A DNA stretch of 64,000 nucleotides from NCBI RefSeq assembly GCF_008831305.1, contig NZ_ML708613.1, positions 157,023 to 221,022 of the forward strand. Reading direction: 5' to 3'. Made by a program: the position numbers and the translations under genes. Positions 42,424-50,560 of the stretch are shown piece after piece. The notes beneath the pieces are model-generated. The model had not been told where the DNA came from, searched no databases, and saw only the letters and a program-made list of their open reading frames with translations. Source of the stretch: Kocuria coralli. Lineage in GTDB: Bacteria > Actinomycetota > Actinomycetes > Actinomycetales > Micrococcaceae. How positions within the stretch are numbered: the first letter of the stretch is position 1; every line of letters starts with the position of its first letter.

Positions 42424-44892
42424 GTGGCAAAACTCCTCTACCGCATAGGTCGCGGTGCCGCCCATCGCGCCTGGGCGGTCATCATTGCCTGGCTGGCCGT
42501 GCTGGCTCTTTCCATTGGAGCCTTCGCCGCCTTCGGCGGGACACTGGCCAACCAGTTCGAGATCCCGGGAACCGAGACCCAGCGCCTGGCCGATCAGCTC
42601 CAGGACGAGTTGCCCGAAGCCAACCAGGGCGTGGGGACCATCGTGTTCAGCACGGACGACGGGTCCGAGTTCACGGACGGCCAGATCGACCGGATCACCC
42701 AGGCGCTCGACGACTCCACCGAGGTGGAGGGCGTCTCGGCCGTGACCAACCCCTTCCACGCCCAGGGCGAGTTGGACTCGCAGCGCGAGCAGATGACCGA
42801 CGGCGCCGGGCAGCTGGAGCAGCTGATCCAGCTGCGGGACTCGGGACAGCTCGAGCAGGCGGCCGCCGCGGGCATGGTCCCGCCGGAGGTCACCCCTGAG
42901 TACGTCGACCAGCAGGAGGCCCAGCTCGCCCTCGGCGAGCGGACCATGGAGCTGATGGGGGACTACGGGTTCATCTCCTCGGAGGGCTCCACCGCGATCG
43001 CCACCGTGAACTTCTACGCCGCCCAGCCGGACATCGCCCCCGAGGACCAGGACGGCGTGATGGCCGCGGTCGATGCGGCCCAGGGCGACGGCGTCCAGGT
43101 GGACTACTCGACCGAGCTGGCGCAGAACCTCTCGATCTTCGGCGCTGCCGAGGTGGTCGGGCTGATCGTCGCGGCGATCGTGCTGTTCATCATGCTGCGC
43201 ACCCTGATCGGGGCGGCGCTGCCCGTTCTCACGGCGCTGATCGGAGTGGCCATCGCCGCCACGGCGTCCCTGTCGCTCTCCGGTGCGGTGCAGATGGCCT
43301 CGGTGACACCCGTCCTGGGCCTGATGCTCGGCCTGGCGGTCGGCATCGACTATTCCCTGTTCGTGCTCAACAGGCACCGGCAGCAGCTGCGCGAAGGCGT
43401 CGAGCTGCGGGAGTCGATCGCCCTGGCGACGGGCACTGCGGGTTCGGCGGTGCTGTTCGCCGGATGCACGGTCATCATCGCCCTGGTGGCACTGGTGATC
43501 ACGGGCATCCCGTTCCTGGGCCTGATGGGCGCGGTGGCGGCGTTCTCCGTCTTCGTGGCCGTGCTGATCACGCTCACGCTCACCCCGGCACTGCTGTCCC
43601 TCCTGGGTCTGCGCCTGCTGCCCTCCTCGCAGCGGGCGCAGGTCCGCGCCGGCCACGTGGTCGAAGAGGTGGCGCACGTGCGTACGCCCCGGGCCGTGCA
43701 CCATCCCCTCGTGGCGCTGGTGGGCGCGGCCGCCGTGCTGATCCTCCTGGCCGTTCCGTTCGCCTCCATGCGCCTGGGCCTGCCGGACGGAGCCTCGGAG
43801 CCGGCGGACTCGACCCAGTACGAGGCCTATCAGCTGGTGGACGAGAACTTCGGCGCGGGGCGCAACGGCCCCATGACCGTCGTCGTTGAGTACCCGGAGG
43901 GGACGTCCGCGGAGGAGGCGAATGAGCTCCAGCTGAATACCGGCGAGCAGATCGCCGCTCTCGACGACGTCAACAACGTGGTCCCCGCGCCGCTGGACGA
44001 GAGCACCAACCTGGCGATCCTGCAGGTCGTCCCGGAGTCCGGCCCCGCCGAGGAGGCCACCGAGGTGCTGGTCGACGATATCCGCGCCCTGTCCCCGGAC
44101 CTGGAGGCCTCCGACGGCGCCACCCTGGGCGTCGCCGGGTCCACGGCGGCGAACATCGACATCTCGCAGGTCCTCGCCGACGCGCTGCCCCTGTACCTGG
44201 CGGTGGTCATCGCCATTTCGCTCGTGCTGCTGGTGCTGGTCTTCCGCTCCCTCGTGGTGCCGGTGGTCGCCTCGCTGGGCTTCCTGCTCTCGCTCATGGC
44301 GGCCATGGGCGCGATCGTGGCCGTGTACCAATGGGGCTGGCTGGGCGGATTCTTCGGGGTCACCGATCCCGGGCCGGTCCTGAGCTTCCTTCCCACGCTG
44401 ATGGTGGGCATCCTCTTCGGCCTGGCCATGGACTACCAGCTGTTCCTGGTCACGGGTATGCGCGAGGCCTACGTCCACGGGCATCCGGCGCGAGCTGCGG
44501 TGATCCGGGGGCTGGTCGGGGGCCGTGCCGTGGTCACCGCGGCGGCGATCATCATGGCCTCCGTGTTCGCGGGCTTCATCTTCTCCCACCTGACCATGAT
44601 CCGGCCCATGGGCTTCGGCCTGGCGATCGGCGTCCTGCTCGACGCCTTCGTGGTGCGCATGACGATCATCCCGGCCGTCATGACCCTGTTGGGCGAGAAG
44701 GCCTGGTGGATCCCCCGATGGCTGGACCGGATCCTGCCCAACGTGGACGTGGAGGGCGACTCGCTGCAGGCCCACCGGCCGGTGGTCGAGTCCCCCGACG
44801 AGAAGTCCGTGCGGGAGGCGCGCGAGACGGTCGACGGCGAGATCGCCGAGGCCCTCGGGAGGCCCGGGCGCAACGGCACCGCAACGCGCTGA
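42424..44892 (+). CDS. MMPL-family RND transporter
   Basis: An 822-aa proton-driven membrane transporter with two six-helix halves, each carrying a large extracytoplasmic loop. Paired motifs are LMLGLAVGIDYSLFVLNRHR near 300 and VGILFGLAMDYQLFLVTGMR near 660; the Asp in each is the proton-relay residue. The family exports lipids, siderophores or drugs. The start is GTG 42424 behind GAAAGGG. It is adjacent to a TetR regulator and so likely an inducible efflux pump. Confidence 0.92.
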   Translation: MAKLLYRIGRGAAHRAWAVIIAWLAVLALSIGAFAAFGGTLANQFEIPGTETQRLADQLQDELPEANQGVGTIVFSTDDGSEFTDGQIDRITQALDDSTEVEGVSAVTNPFHAQGELDSQREQMTDGAGQLEQLIQLRDSGQLEQAAAAGMVPPEVTPEYVDQQEAQLALGERTMELMGDYGFISSEGSTAIATVNFYAAQPDIAPEDQDGVMAAVDAAQGDGVQVDYSTELAQNLSIFGAAEVVGLIVAAIVLFIMLRTLIGAALPVLTALIGVAIAATASLSLSGAVQMASVTPVLGLMLGLAVGIDYSLFVLNRHRQQLREGVELRESIALATGTAGSAVLFAGCTVIIALVALVITGIPFLGLMGAVAAFSVFVAVLITLTLTPALLSLLGLRLLPSSQRAQVRAGHVVEEVAHVRTPRAVHHPLVALVGAAAVLILLAVPFASMRLGLPDGASEPADSTQYEAYQLVDENFGAGRNGPMTVVVEYPEGTSAEEANELQLNTGEQIAALDDVNNVVPAPLDESTNLAILQVVPESGPAEEATEVLVDDIRALSPDLEASDGATLGVAGSTAANIDISQVLADALPLYLAVVIAISLVLLVLVFRSLVVPVVASLGFLLSLMAAMGAIVAVYQWGWLGGFFGVTDPGPVLSFLPTLMVGILFGLAMDYQLFLVTGMREAYVHGHPARAAVIRGLVGGRAVVTAAAIIMASVFAGFIFSHLTMIRPMGFGLAIGVLLDAFVVRMTIIPAVMTLLGEKAWWIPRWLDRILPNVDVEGDSLQAHRPVVESPDEKSVREARETVDGEIAEALGRPGRNGTATR

Positions 44893-44898
44893 AACACT

Positions 44899-44937
44899 CG
44901 CCCACCCTGTCAGCGAACACTGTGGACAGGGTGGGCG
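44899..44937 (+). terminator. Terminator after MMPL transporter
   Basis: Perfect 13-base arms CGCCCACCCTGTC (44899-44911) and GACAGGGTGGGCG (44925-44937) with a 13-base loop, beginning 6 bases after the stop codon. Confidence 0.8.
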
Positions 44938-45052
44938 GGCCCGCGCATGATGGCAGTACGTAAAACAGTCAGCACGCATACGGTGGGCGGGTTTACGCAA
45001 GAGGATGCCCGTCCTGACCGGTGCTGATACCGCAGATCGGAAGGAGCCCTCC

Positions 45053-45616
45053 ATGGCCAAGAATTTTCCGGATGTCGCCCACTACACCGTTCCCGGCCTG
45101 AGTGACGAGCAGGGGCAGACCCTGGCCTCCGTCCTCCAAGACCGGCTCCATGCGCTCAACGACCTCCAGCTGGTGCTCAAGCACGTGCACTGGAACGTCG
45201 TCGGCCGCAACTTCATCAGCGTCCACGAGATGATCGATCCTCAGGTCGACGTGGTCCGCGGGTTCGTGGACGAGGTCGCCGAGCGCATCGCCACCCTCGG
45301 CTACTCGCCCAACGGGCTCTCCGGGGGCATCGTCGCCGACCGCTCGTGGAACGACTACTCGATCGGTCGCGCGGGGGTCTACGAGCACCTGGCCGCCCTG
45401 GACATGGTCTACACGGGCCTGCTCGAGGATCACCGCAAGGCGCTGAAGACCGCCGGGGAGATTGACCCGATCACCGAGGACATGCTCATCGGCCAGGTCA
45501 AGGAACTCGAGCTGTTCCAGTGGTTCGTCCGCGCCCACCTCGAGAACAGCGGTGGTGAACTGGCGGACGCCGACGCCACCACCGAGAAGGCGGCTGCCGC
45601 AGCGGTTACCGCATGA
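45053..45616 (+). CDS. dps: Dps/ferritin-like DNA-protection protein
   Basis: A 187-aa Dps-type ferritin that forms a dodecamer, oxidises and stores iron, and shields DNA. The inter-subunit ferroxidase ligands are visible: LVLKHVHWNVVGRNFISVHE (His and acidic residues near 40-55) and EMIDPQVDVVRGFVDEVAER (Asp/Glu near 58-75). The C-terminal Ala/Glu tail is free of lysine clusters. ATG 45053 follows AAGGAG. It is monocistronic, flanked by terminators on both sides. Confidence 0.92.
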   Translation: MAKNFPDVAHYTVPGLSDEQGQTLASVLQDRLHALNDLQLVLKHVHWNVVGRNFISVHEMIDPQVDVVRGFVDEVAERIATLGYSPNGLSGGIVADRSWNDYSIGRAGVYEHLAALDMVYTGLLEDHRKALKTAGEIDPITEDMLIGQVKELELFQWFVRAHLENSGGELADADATTEKAAAAAVTA

Positions 45617-45676
45617 CGGATGTCGTGCGAGCACAGGGCGCCCGGCCGGCCTCCTGAGTTCGCGCGCCCGACCGTA

Positions 45677-45710
45677 CGAGAGCCCCGCCCTTCATCGGAC
45701 GGGGCTCTCG
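45677..45710 (+). terminator. Terminator after dps
   Basis: Eleven-base arms CGAGAGCCCCG (45677-45687) and CGGGGCTCTCG (45700-45710) enclose 12 bases, 60 bases past the dps stop. Confidence 0.8.
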
Positions 45711-45785
45711 GCATCTCCGTATCCTCCCGCGGAGGCGCTGCGGCCAGTGACTGTTGAGTACATCACAAGCCCTTACGGGACGTTT

Positions 45786-45796
45786 CAACTAAGTTG
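45786..45796. promoter_or_regulatory. Small palindrome upstream of DHA2 efflux pump
   Basis: CAACTAAGTTG is a perfect inverted repeat in an AT-rich stretch (about 45740-45815) that otherwise holds the promoter region for the DHA2 transporter. Together with the dps terminator this accounts for the 336-base gap 45617-45952. MarR-type regulators use sites of this sort, but no regulator gene is adjacent. Confidence 0.3.
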
Positions 45797-45952
45797 TAGC
45801 CTGCATAGTTCGGGGCTGGTGACCGTTGCGACGACCGCGGGGATCCGGATTGAGTTTCCTCCCGCCGACGACGATGTCCGCCGTGGCCCCGGACCCTCTC
45901 TCGCTCCGGGCGGACCGCCCGTGGAGCCCGCTGCGCTTGCCCGAGGAGCACC

Positions 45953-47476
45953 ATGTCCGTGACCCAAACCGGTTCCCTGCCCCAAGTGCCTCGTCCTTCG
46001 AGCGGCGACTCCGCGAGCGAGGCCGGCCGCGGAGTGGACGAGGAACTGCCGCCGCAGCGCGTGCGCACCCTGCTGGGAGTGCTGATCGTCTCGGCCTTCG
46101 TCGTGATCCTCAACGAGACGGTCCTGTCGGTGGCCCTGCCCGACCTGATGGAGGACCTGCAGATCCAGGCCACCACCGCGCAGTGGCTCACGGCGGGCTT
46201 CATGCTCACCATGGCCGTGGTGATTCCCGCGACGGGGTTCCTGCTCGAACGGCTTCCGCACCGCGTGGTCTTCCTGACCGCGCTGACCCTGTTCACGGCC
46301 GGCACCGCCCTGGCCGCCGCGGCCCCGAACTTCCCGATCCTGATGATCGGGCGCGTGGTGCAGGCCTCCGGCACCGCGCTGCTGCTGCCGTTGCTGATGA
46401 CCACCGTCCTCACGGTGGTGCCCAACGAGCGCCGCGGGTCCGTGATGGGCCTGATCTCCGTGGTGATCTCCGTGGCTCCGGCCATCGGCCCCACCATCTC
46501 GGGCGTCATCCTGGGTGCGCTGTCCTGGCGCTGGCTGTTCCTGATCATGCTGCCCATCGCCGTGCTGGCCCTCGTGCTCGGCTCCGTGCTGATGCCCTCG
46601 ATGGGCCACCCGCGCAAGGTCAAGCTGGACCTCCTCTCCGTCGTCCTCTCCGTGCTGGGCTTCGGCGGCCTGGTGATGGGCCTGAGCGGATTCGGCAGCC
46701 ACAGCGGGGAAGGGGCCGAGGGCGGCATCCCGCCGATCCCCGCGCTCGTGATCGGCGTGGTCTCCCTGGCGATCTTCGTCTGGCGGCAGCTGCGGCTGCA
46801 GCGCGAGGACCGCGCACTGCTGAATCTGCGCCCGTTCGCGCGACCGACCTTCAGCATCTCGCTGGGCCTGATGATCCTGTCCATGGGCACCCTGTTCGGC
46901 GTCGTGATCCTGCTGCCGATCTACATGCAGACCGTTCTGGGGCACTCCACGCTCACCACGGGCCTGAGCATGCTGCCGGGCGGCCTGATCATGGGCCTGC
47001 TGTCCCCGTTCGTCGGCCGCTTCTACGACAAGCACGGCGCCAAGGTCCTGGTCGTCCCCGGCACGATCGTGCTCAGCGCCGCGATGTGGACCTTCTCCAC
47101 CGTCAACCAGGGCACTCCGTTGTGGGTCATCGTGATCGCGCACATCGTGATGAGCTGCGGCCTGGCCATGCTGATCACCCCGCTGATGACCTCTGCGCTC
47201 GGCAGCCTCCCCCAGCCGCTGTACTCCCACGGCAGCGCCCTGCTCAACACGCTGCAGCAGGTGGCCGGGGCCGCCGGCTCGGCCTTGTTCATCACGCTCA
47301 TGTCGGTCGGAGCGGCCGCCGCGGCGCAGGGCGGCGCGGATGCCGTCTCGGCCCAGTCCCAGGGCATCCACACGGCCTTCATCGTGGGGGCGTCGATCTC
47401 CGTGGCGGCCATCGTGGCCTCGTTCTTCGTGCCCAAGCGGGCCCAAGGGAGTTCGGCCCACCGCGAGGTGCACTGA
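45953..47476 (+). CDS. DHA2-family MFS efflux pump (EmrB/QacA-like)
   Basis: A 507-aa, 14-TM drug:H+ antiporter. TM1 carries VVILNETVLSVALPDLMEDL (motif D1), then TAQWLTAGFMLTMAVVIPAT, and motif C is VISVAPAIGPTISGVI in TM5. The FYDKHGAKVL loop is a degenerate second motif A. ATG 45953 follows GAGGAGC. It probably exports multiple drugs or a small peptide/lipophilic compound. Confidence 0.9.
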   Translation: MSVTQTGSLPQVPRPSSGDSASEAGRGVDEELPPQRVRTLLGVLIVSAFVVILNETVLSVALPDLMEDLQIQATTAQWLTAGFMLTMAVVIPATGFLLERLPHRVVFLTALTLFTAGTALAAAAPNFPILMIGRVVQASGTALLLPLLMTTVLTVVPNERRGSVMGLISVVISVAPAIGPTISGVILGALSWRWLFLIMLPIAVLALVLGSVLMPSMGHPRKVKLDLLSVVLSVLGFGGLVMGLSGFGSHSGEGAEGGIPPIPALVIGVVSLAIFVWRQLRLQREDRALLNLRPFARPTFSISLGLMILSMGTLFGVVILLPIYMQTVLGHSTLTTGLSMLPGGLIMGLLSPFVGRFYDKHGAKVLVVPGTIVLSAAMWTFSTVNQGTPLWVIVIAHIVMSCGLAMLITPLMTSALGSLPQPLYSHGSALLNTLQQVAGAAGSALFITLMSVGAAAAAQGGADAVSAQSQGIHTAFIVGASISVAAIVASFFVPKRAQGSSAHREVH

Positions 47477-47502
47477 GCGTGCGCTGAGTCTTGACCGCCG
47501 TC

Positions 47503-47562
47503 GTCGAGTGGTCGATCTGCTCGCCTGTCACGCCTGATAGCCGAACAGATCGACCACTCGAC
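47503..47562. terminator. Bidirectional hairpin with a third partial copy
   Basis: Twenty-one-base arms (47503-47523 and 47542-47562, one mismatch) with an 18-base loop lie between the convergent DHA2 pump (stop 47476) and FAD/Fe-S enzyme (stop 47588). A degenerate copy of the right arm follows at about 47570-47589, running into the stop codon of the FAD/Fe-S gene. Confidence 0.75.
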
Positions 47563-47587
47563 CGGAACAGCCGAGCGGATCGACCAT

Positions 47588-50434
47588 TCAGCGCGTGGCT
47601 GCCTCCAGGTGCTGGAGGATATGGCGGTAGGGCTGCCCCGTGGCCTGGGTCATGCCGAGTTCGCACGTGCGGTTGAGCGAGGCGTAGGAGTCGAACTCCC
47701 CGCCCCGGACCTCCGCGGCCTCCCGCGCGGTCGCGGACTCCGTCAGCTCCGGGTGCAGCATGCCCCGGTCCCCGGCGTAGGCGCAGCAGCCCCAGTTCAG
47801 GGGAGTGCTCACCTCATCGGAGATCGCCCCGGCGATGCGTTCCAGCGCGTCGTTGAGGCCCAGCTGGGTCGAGGAGCAGGTCGGGTGCAGCACCATCGAC
47901 CCCGTGGTGCGGTTGACCGTGAGCTCCGGCAGGAGCCGGGCGGCCGTGAACGCGACGGCGTCCACGAACTCCAGCCGGGCGTAGACGGGATCCGCCGCGG
48001 CCGAGGCCTTCATGACCTCCAGGCCCTCCGTGCACGAGGAGGCGTCGCACACCACCGGGAGCCGTCCTTCCTCCGTGGCCCGCCACAGCATGGGCAGGGT
48101 GCGCTCCGTCATGCGGGTCTGCCCCGCCAGGAGGCCCTTGGACTTCCACGGGGTCCCGCAGCATGTGGAGGCGATCCCCTCGGGAACGGTCACCTCGACC
48201 CCGGCCCGTTCGCACAGGGCCAGGAAGGACTCCGACGACGACGGTCCCTGTCCGTCGTCGCCGAACATCACGGACACGCAGGCCGGGAAGAACACTGCGG
48301 CCGGATCCGAGGCCGTCCGCGGCGCCGGGCGGGTGCGGCCGCCGCCGGGCAGGCCGTCGACGTACTCGGGGACCTTGTCCTTCCCCAGGAGGGCGCGCCC
48401 CAGTCCGGTCGCGGTCCTGGGCAGGGAGGGCGGCAGGGTCCCGGCGATGCTCAGGGCGCCCGAGGCGCCGCGCACGGTCGTCGACCAGTGCCGGGCGGCC
48501 ACGTCCCAGGCCTTGTCCTCGACGGGGTTGCGGTGCTCGGACCTCAGGCGCCGGATCAGGTCGCCCGTGTCGATGAACACGGGGCATGCGGTGGAGCACA
48601 TGCCGTCCGCGGCGCATGTCTGCTCGCCCTGGTAGCTGTACTCGGCCAGCAGAGCCTCGGCGGTGTCGTGGTCGCCGCGCGCCCTGGCCGCCTCGATCTC
48701 CCGTCGTCCCACGATCCGCTGCCTGGGGGTGAGGGTCAGGTCCTTGGAGGGGCACACGGGTTCGCAGTATCCGCATTCGACGCAGCGGTCCACCTCGGCC
48801 TCGACCGGGGGCGCGACCTTCAGGTCCCGTACATAGCAGCGGGGGTCGTCGTTGATGATCACCCCGGGGTTGAAGGAGCCGCGCGGGTCCACCAGGCGCT
48901 TGAGCTCGACCATGACCTCGTAGAGCTCGTCGCCGTACTGCCGCCGGACGTACGGGGCCATGATGCGCCCGGTGCCGTGCTCCGCCTTGAGCGAGCCGCC
49001 GTTGGCCAGGACGAGATCCACCATCTCCTCGGTGAATCGTTCATAACGCTGGAGGCATGTTTCGTCGGCGAAGTCCTCGTTGAGCAGGAAGTGCACATTG
49101 CCGTCCTTGGCGTGACCGAAGATCACCGACTGGCGGTAGTCATGGGCGGTGAACATCTCCGTGAGGCTCTCGCAGGTGCTGCCCAGGACGGAGACGGGCA
49201 CCACGACGTCCTCGAGGAGCGCGTTGGTCCCGGAGGGCCGGTTCCCGGCCACCGCCGCGTAGAGGCCCTTCCGGACCGACCACAGGGCGGCGCGCTCGGC
49301 TGGGGTCTGGGTCAGCTCGGGCGGCATCGTCAGCGGCAGCTCGCGGAAGGCCGACTCGGCGGCGGCCGTGCGGTCACGCAGTTCGTCGTCGTCGTGGCCC
49401 TGGTACTCGACCAGGAGAGCCGCGTGATCCTGGACCGATACGTCCATGATCTGGGGCGGGGCCTGGCCGGAGGCCTGGGCGACCCGCAGCGACGTGGCGT
49501 CCATGAGCTCGACCGTCGCCGAGTCGGCGGACACCAGCGCCGGGACCGAGCCGGTGGCGGAGGCCAGGTCGGGGAAGACCAGGAGGCCGGTCGCCACCCT
49601 GGGATAGACCTCGACCGTGCGGAACGTGGCCTGGGCCACGAACCCCAGGGTTCCCTCGGAGCCGATCATCAGCCGCTCCAGGATCCGGACGGGCACCTGC
49701 TCGTCCACGAAGGCGTTCAAGCCGTAACCCATGGTGTTCTTCATCGCGAAAAGACGATCGATGGTGGCCATGGAACCGGGGTCCTCGGTGATGCGGCGGC
49801 GCAACCGGATCAGGCCCTCGTGCAGTTCCGGCTCGGCCTCGCGCAGCAGACCGTCGGCATCCGGCTCGGAGGTGTCGATGACGGTTCCGGCGGGGGTCAC
49901 CAGGACCATGGACTCGAGCGTTCGATAGGTGTTGAACTCCGTGCCGCAGTGCATGCCCGAGGAGTTGTTGGAGATCACCCCGCCCAGGGTGCATGCGGAC
50001 TCCGAGGCCGGATCGGGTCCCAGCTTGCGGCCGTAAGGCGCCAGGGCCGCGTTGACCTGGCGGACCGTGGCGCCTGGATTGACGCGGACCCGTGCGCCGT
50101 CGTCGAGGATCTCCAGCCCCCGGAAATGCCGCCGGACATCCACCAGGACCTGGTCGGTGACCGCCTGCCCGGACAGCGAGGTCCCGCCCGACCGCAAGGT
50201 GAGGGCAGCGCCGTGGCGGTTCAGGACCTTGAGCAGGGAGCCCACCTGGGCCGCGGAGGCGGGGCGGACCAGAGCCCTGGGGGTCAGCAGGTAGTGCGAC
50301 GCGTCATGGGCAGCGGCCAGACGCTCCAGCTGCGAGTCCACCACGGTGCCGGGCCAGGACCGCAGATCCTCCAGGAGAGGGTCTGCGGTACGTGACGCGG
50401 GACGGGCGGCCACTCGATGACGTAGCGGGGACAC
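47588..50434 (-). CDS. FAD-binding and Fe-S-binding oxidoreductase (D-2-hydroxyacid dehydrogenase type)
   Basis: A 948-aa respiratory-type enzyme joining a GlcD-like flavoprotein to a GlpC-like iron-sulfur half. The FAD_binding_4 fold (LRSGGTSLSGQAV near 80; ISNNSSGMHCGTEFN near 153) is followed by the FAD-oxidase C domain. Two 4Fe-4S motifs follow, CVECGYCEPVCP near 548 and CAADGMCSTACP near 608, then two CCG motifs (CCGTPW near 758, CCAYAGDRGM near 881). D-lactate or D-2-hydroxyglutarate are the likely substrates, with electrons passed to quinone; which one is not decided by sequence alone. Confidence 0.9.
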   Translation of the reverse strand: MSPLRHRVAARPASRTADPLLEDLRSWPGTVVDSQLERLAAAHDASHYLLTPRALVRPASAAQVGSLLKVLNRHGAALTLRSGGTSLSGQAVTDQVLVDVRRHFRGLEILDDGARVRVNPGATVRQVNAALAPYGRKLGPDPASESACTLGGVISNNSSGMHCGTEFNTYRTLESMVLVTPAGTVIDTSEPDADGLLREAEPELHEGLIRLRRRITEDPGSMATIDRLFAMKNTMGYGLNAFVDEQVPVRILERLMIGSEGTLGFVAQATFRTVEVYPRVATGLLVFPDLASATGSVPALVSADSATVELMDATSLRVAQASGQAPPQIMDVSVQDHAALLVEYQGHDDDELRDRTAAAESAFRELPLTMPPELTQTPAERAALWSVRKGLYAAVAGNRPSGTNALLEDVVVPVSVLGSTCESLTEMFTAHDYRQSVIFGHAKDGNVHFLLNEDFADETCLQRYERFTEEMVDLVLANGGSLKAEHGTGRIMAPYVRRQYGDELYEVMVELKRLVDPRGSFNPGVIINDDPRCYVRDLKVAPPVEAEVDRCVECGYCEPVCPSKDLTLTPRQRIVGRREIEAARARGDHDTAEALLAEYSYQGEQTCAADGMCSTACPVFIDTGDLIRRLRSEHRNPVEDKAWDVAARHWSTTVRGASGALSIAGTLPPSLPRTATGLGRALLGKDKVPEYVDGLPGGGRTRPAPRTASDPAAVFFPACVSVMFGDDGQGPSSSESFLALCERAGVEVTVPEGIASTCCGTPWKSKGLLAGQTRMTERTLPMLWRATEEGRLPVVCDASSCTEGLEVMKASAAADPVYARLEFVDAVAFTAARLLPELTVNRTTGSMVLHPTCSSTQLGLNDALERIAGAISDEVSTPLNWGCCAYAGDRGMLHPELTESATAREAAEVRGGEFDSYASLNRTCELGMTQATGQPYRHILQHLEAATR

Positions 50435-50560
50435 AACAACCTCCTCCGGGCCGCGGCTTCATTGCCATGGCCTCTGTCACCCCATGGTAGTTCCGGAAGA
50501 TCGTGGTCGTTTGTCTTGTGGTCTTTTGTCCTGTGGGCCGGGATGGGCGAGTATAGCTGC

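Noticed and set aside
42415..45060. Long minus-strand reading frame of 881 codons
   Set aside because: It covers the MMPL transporter on the opposite strand and its translation is a charged, low-information shadow.
47609..50395. Long plus-strand reading frame of 928 codons
   Set aside because: It is the shadow of the FAD/Fe-S dehydrogenase, whose cluster and FAD motifs are all intact on the minus strand.
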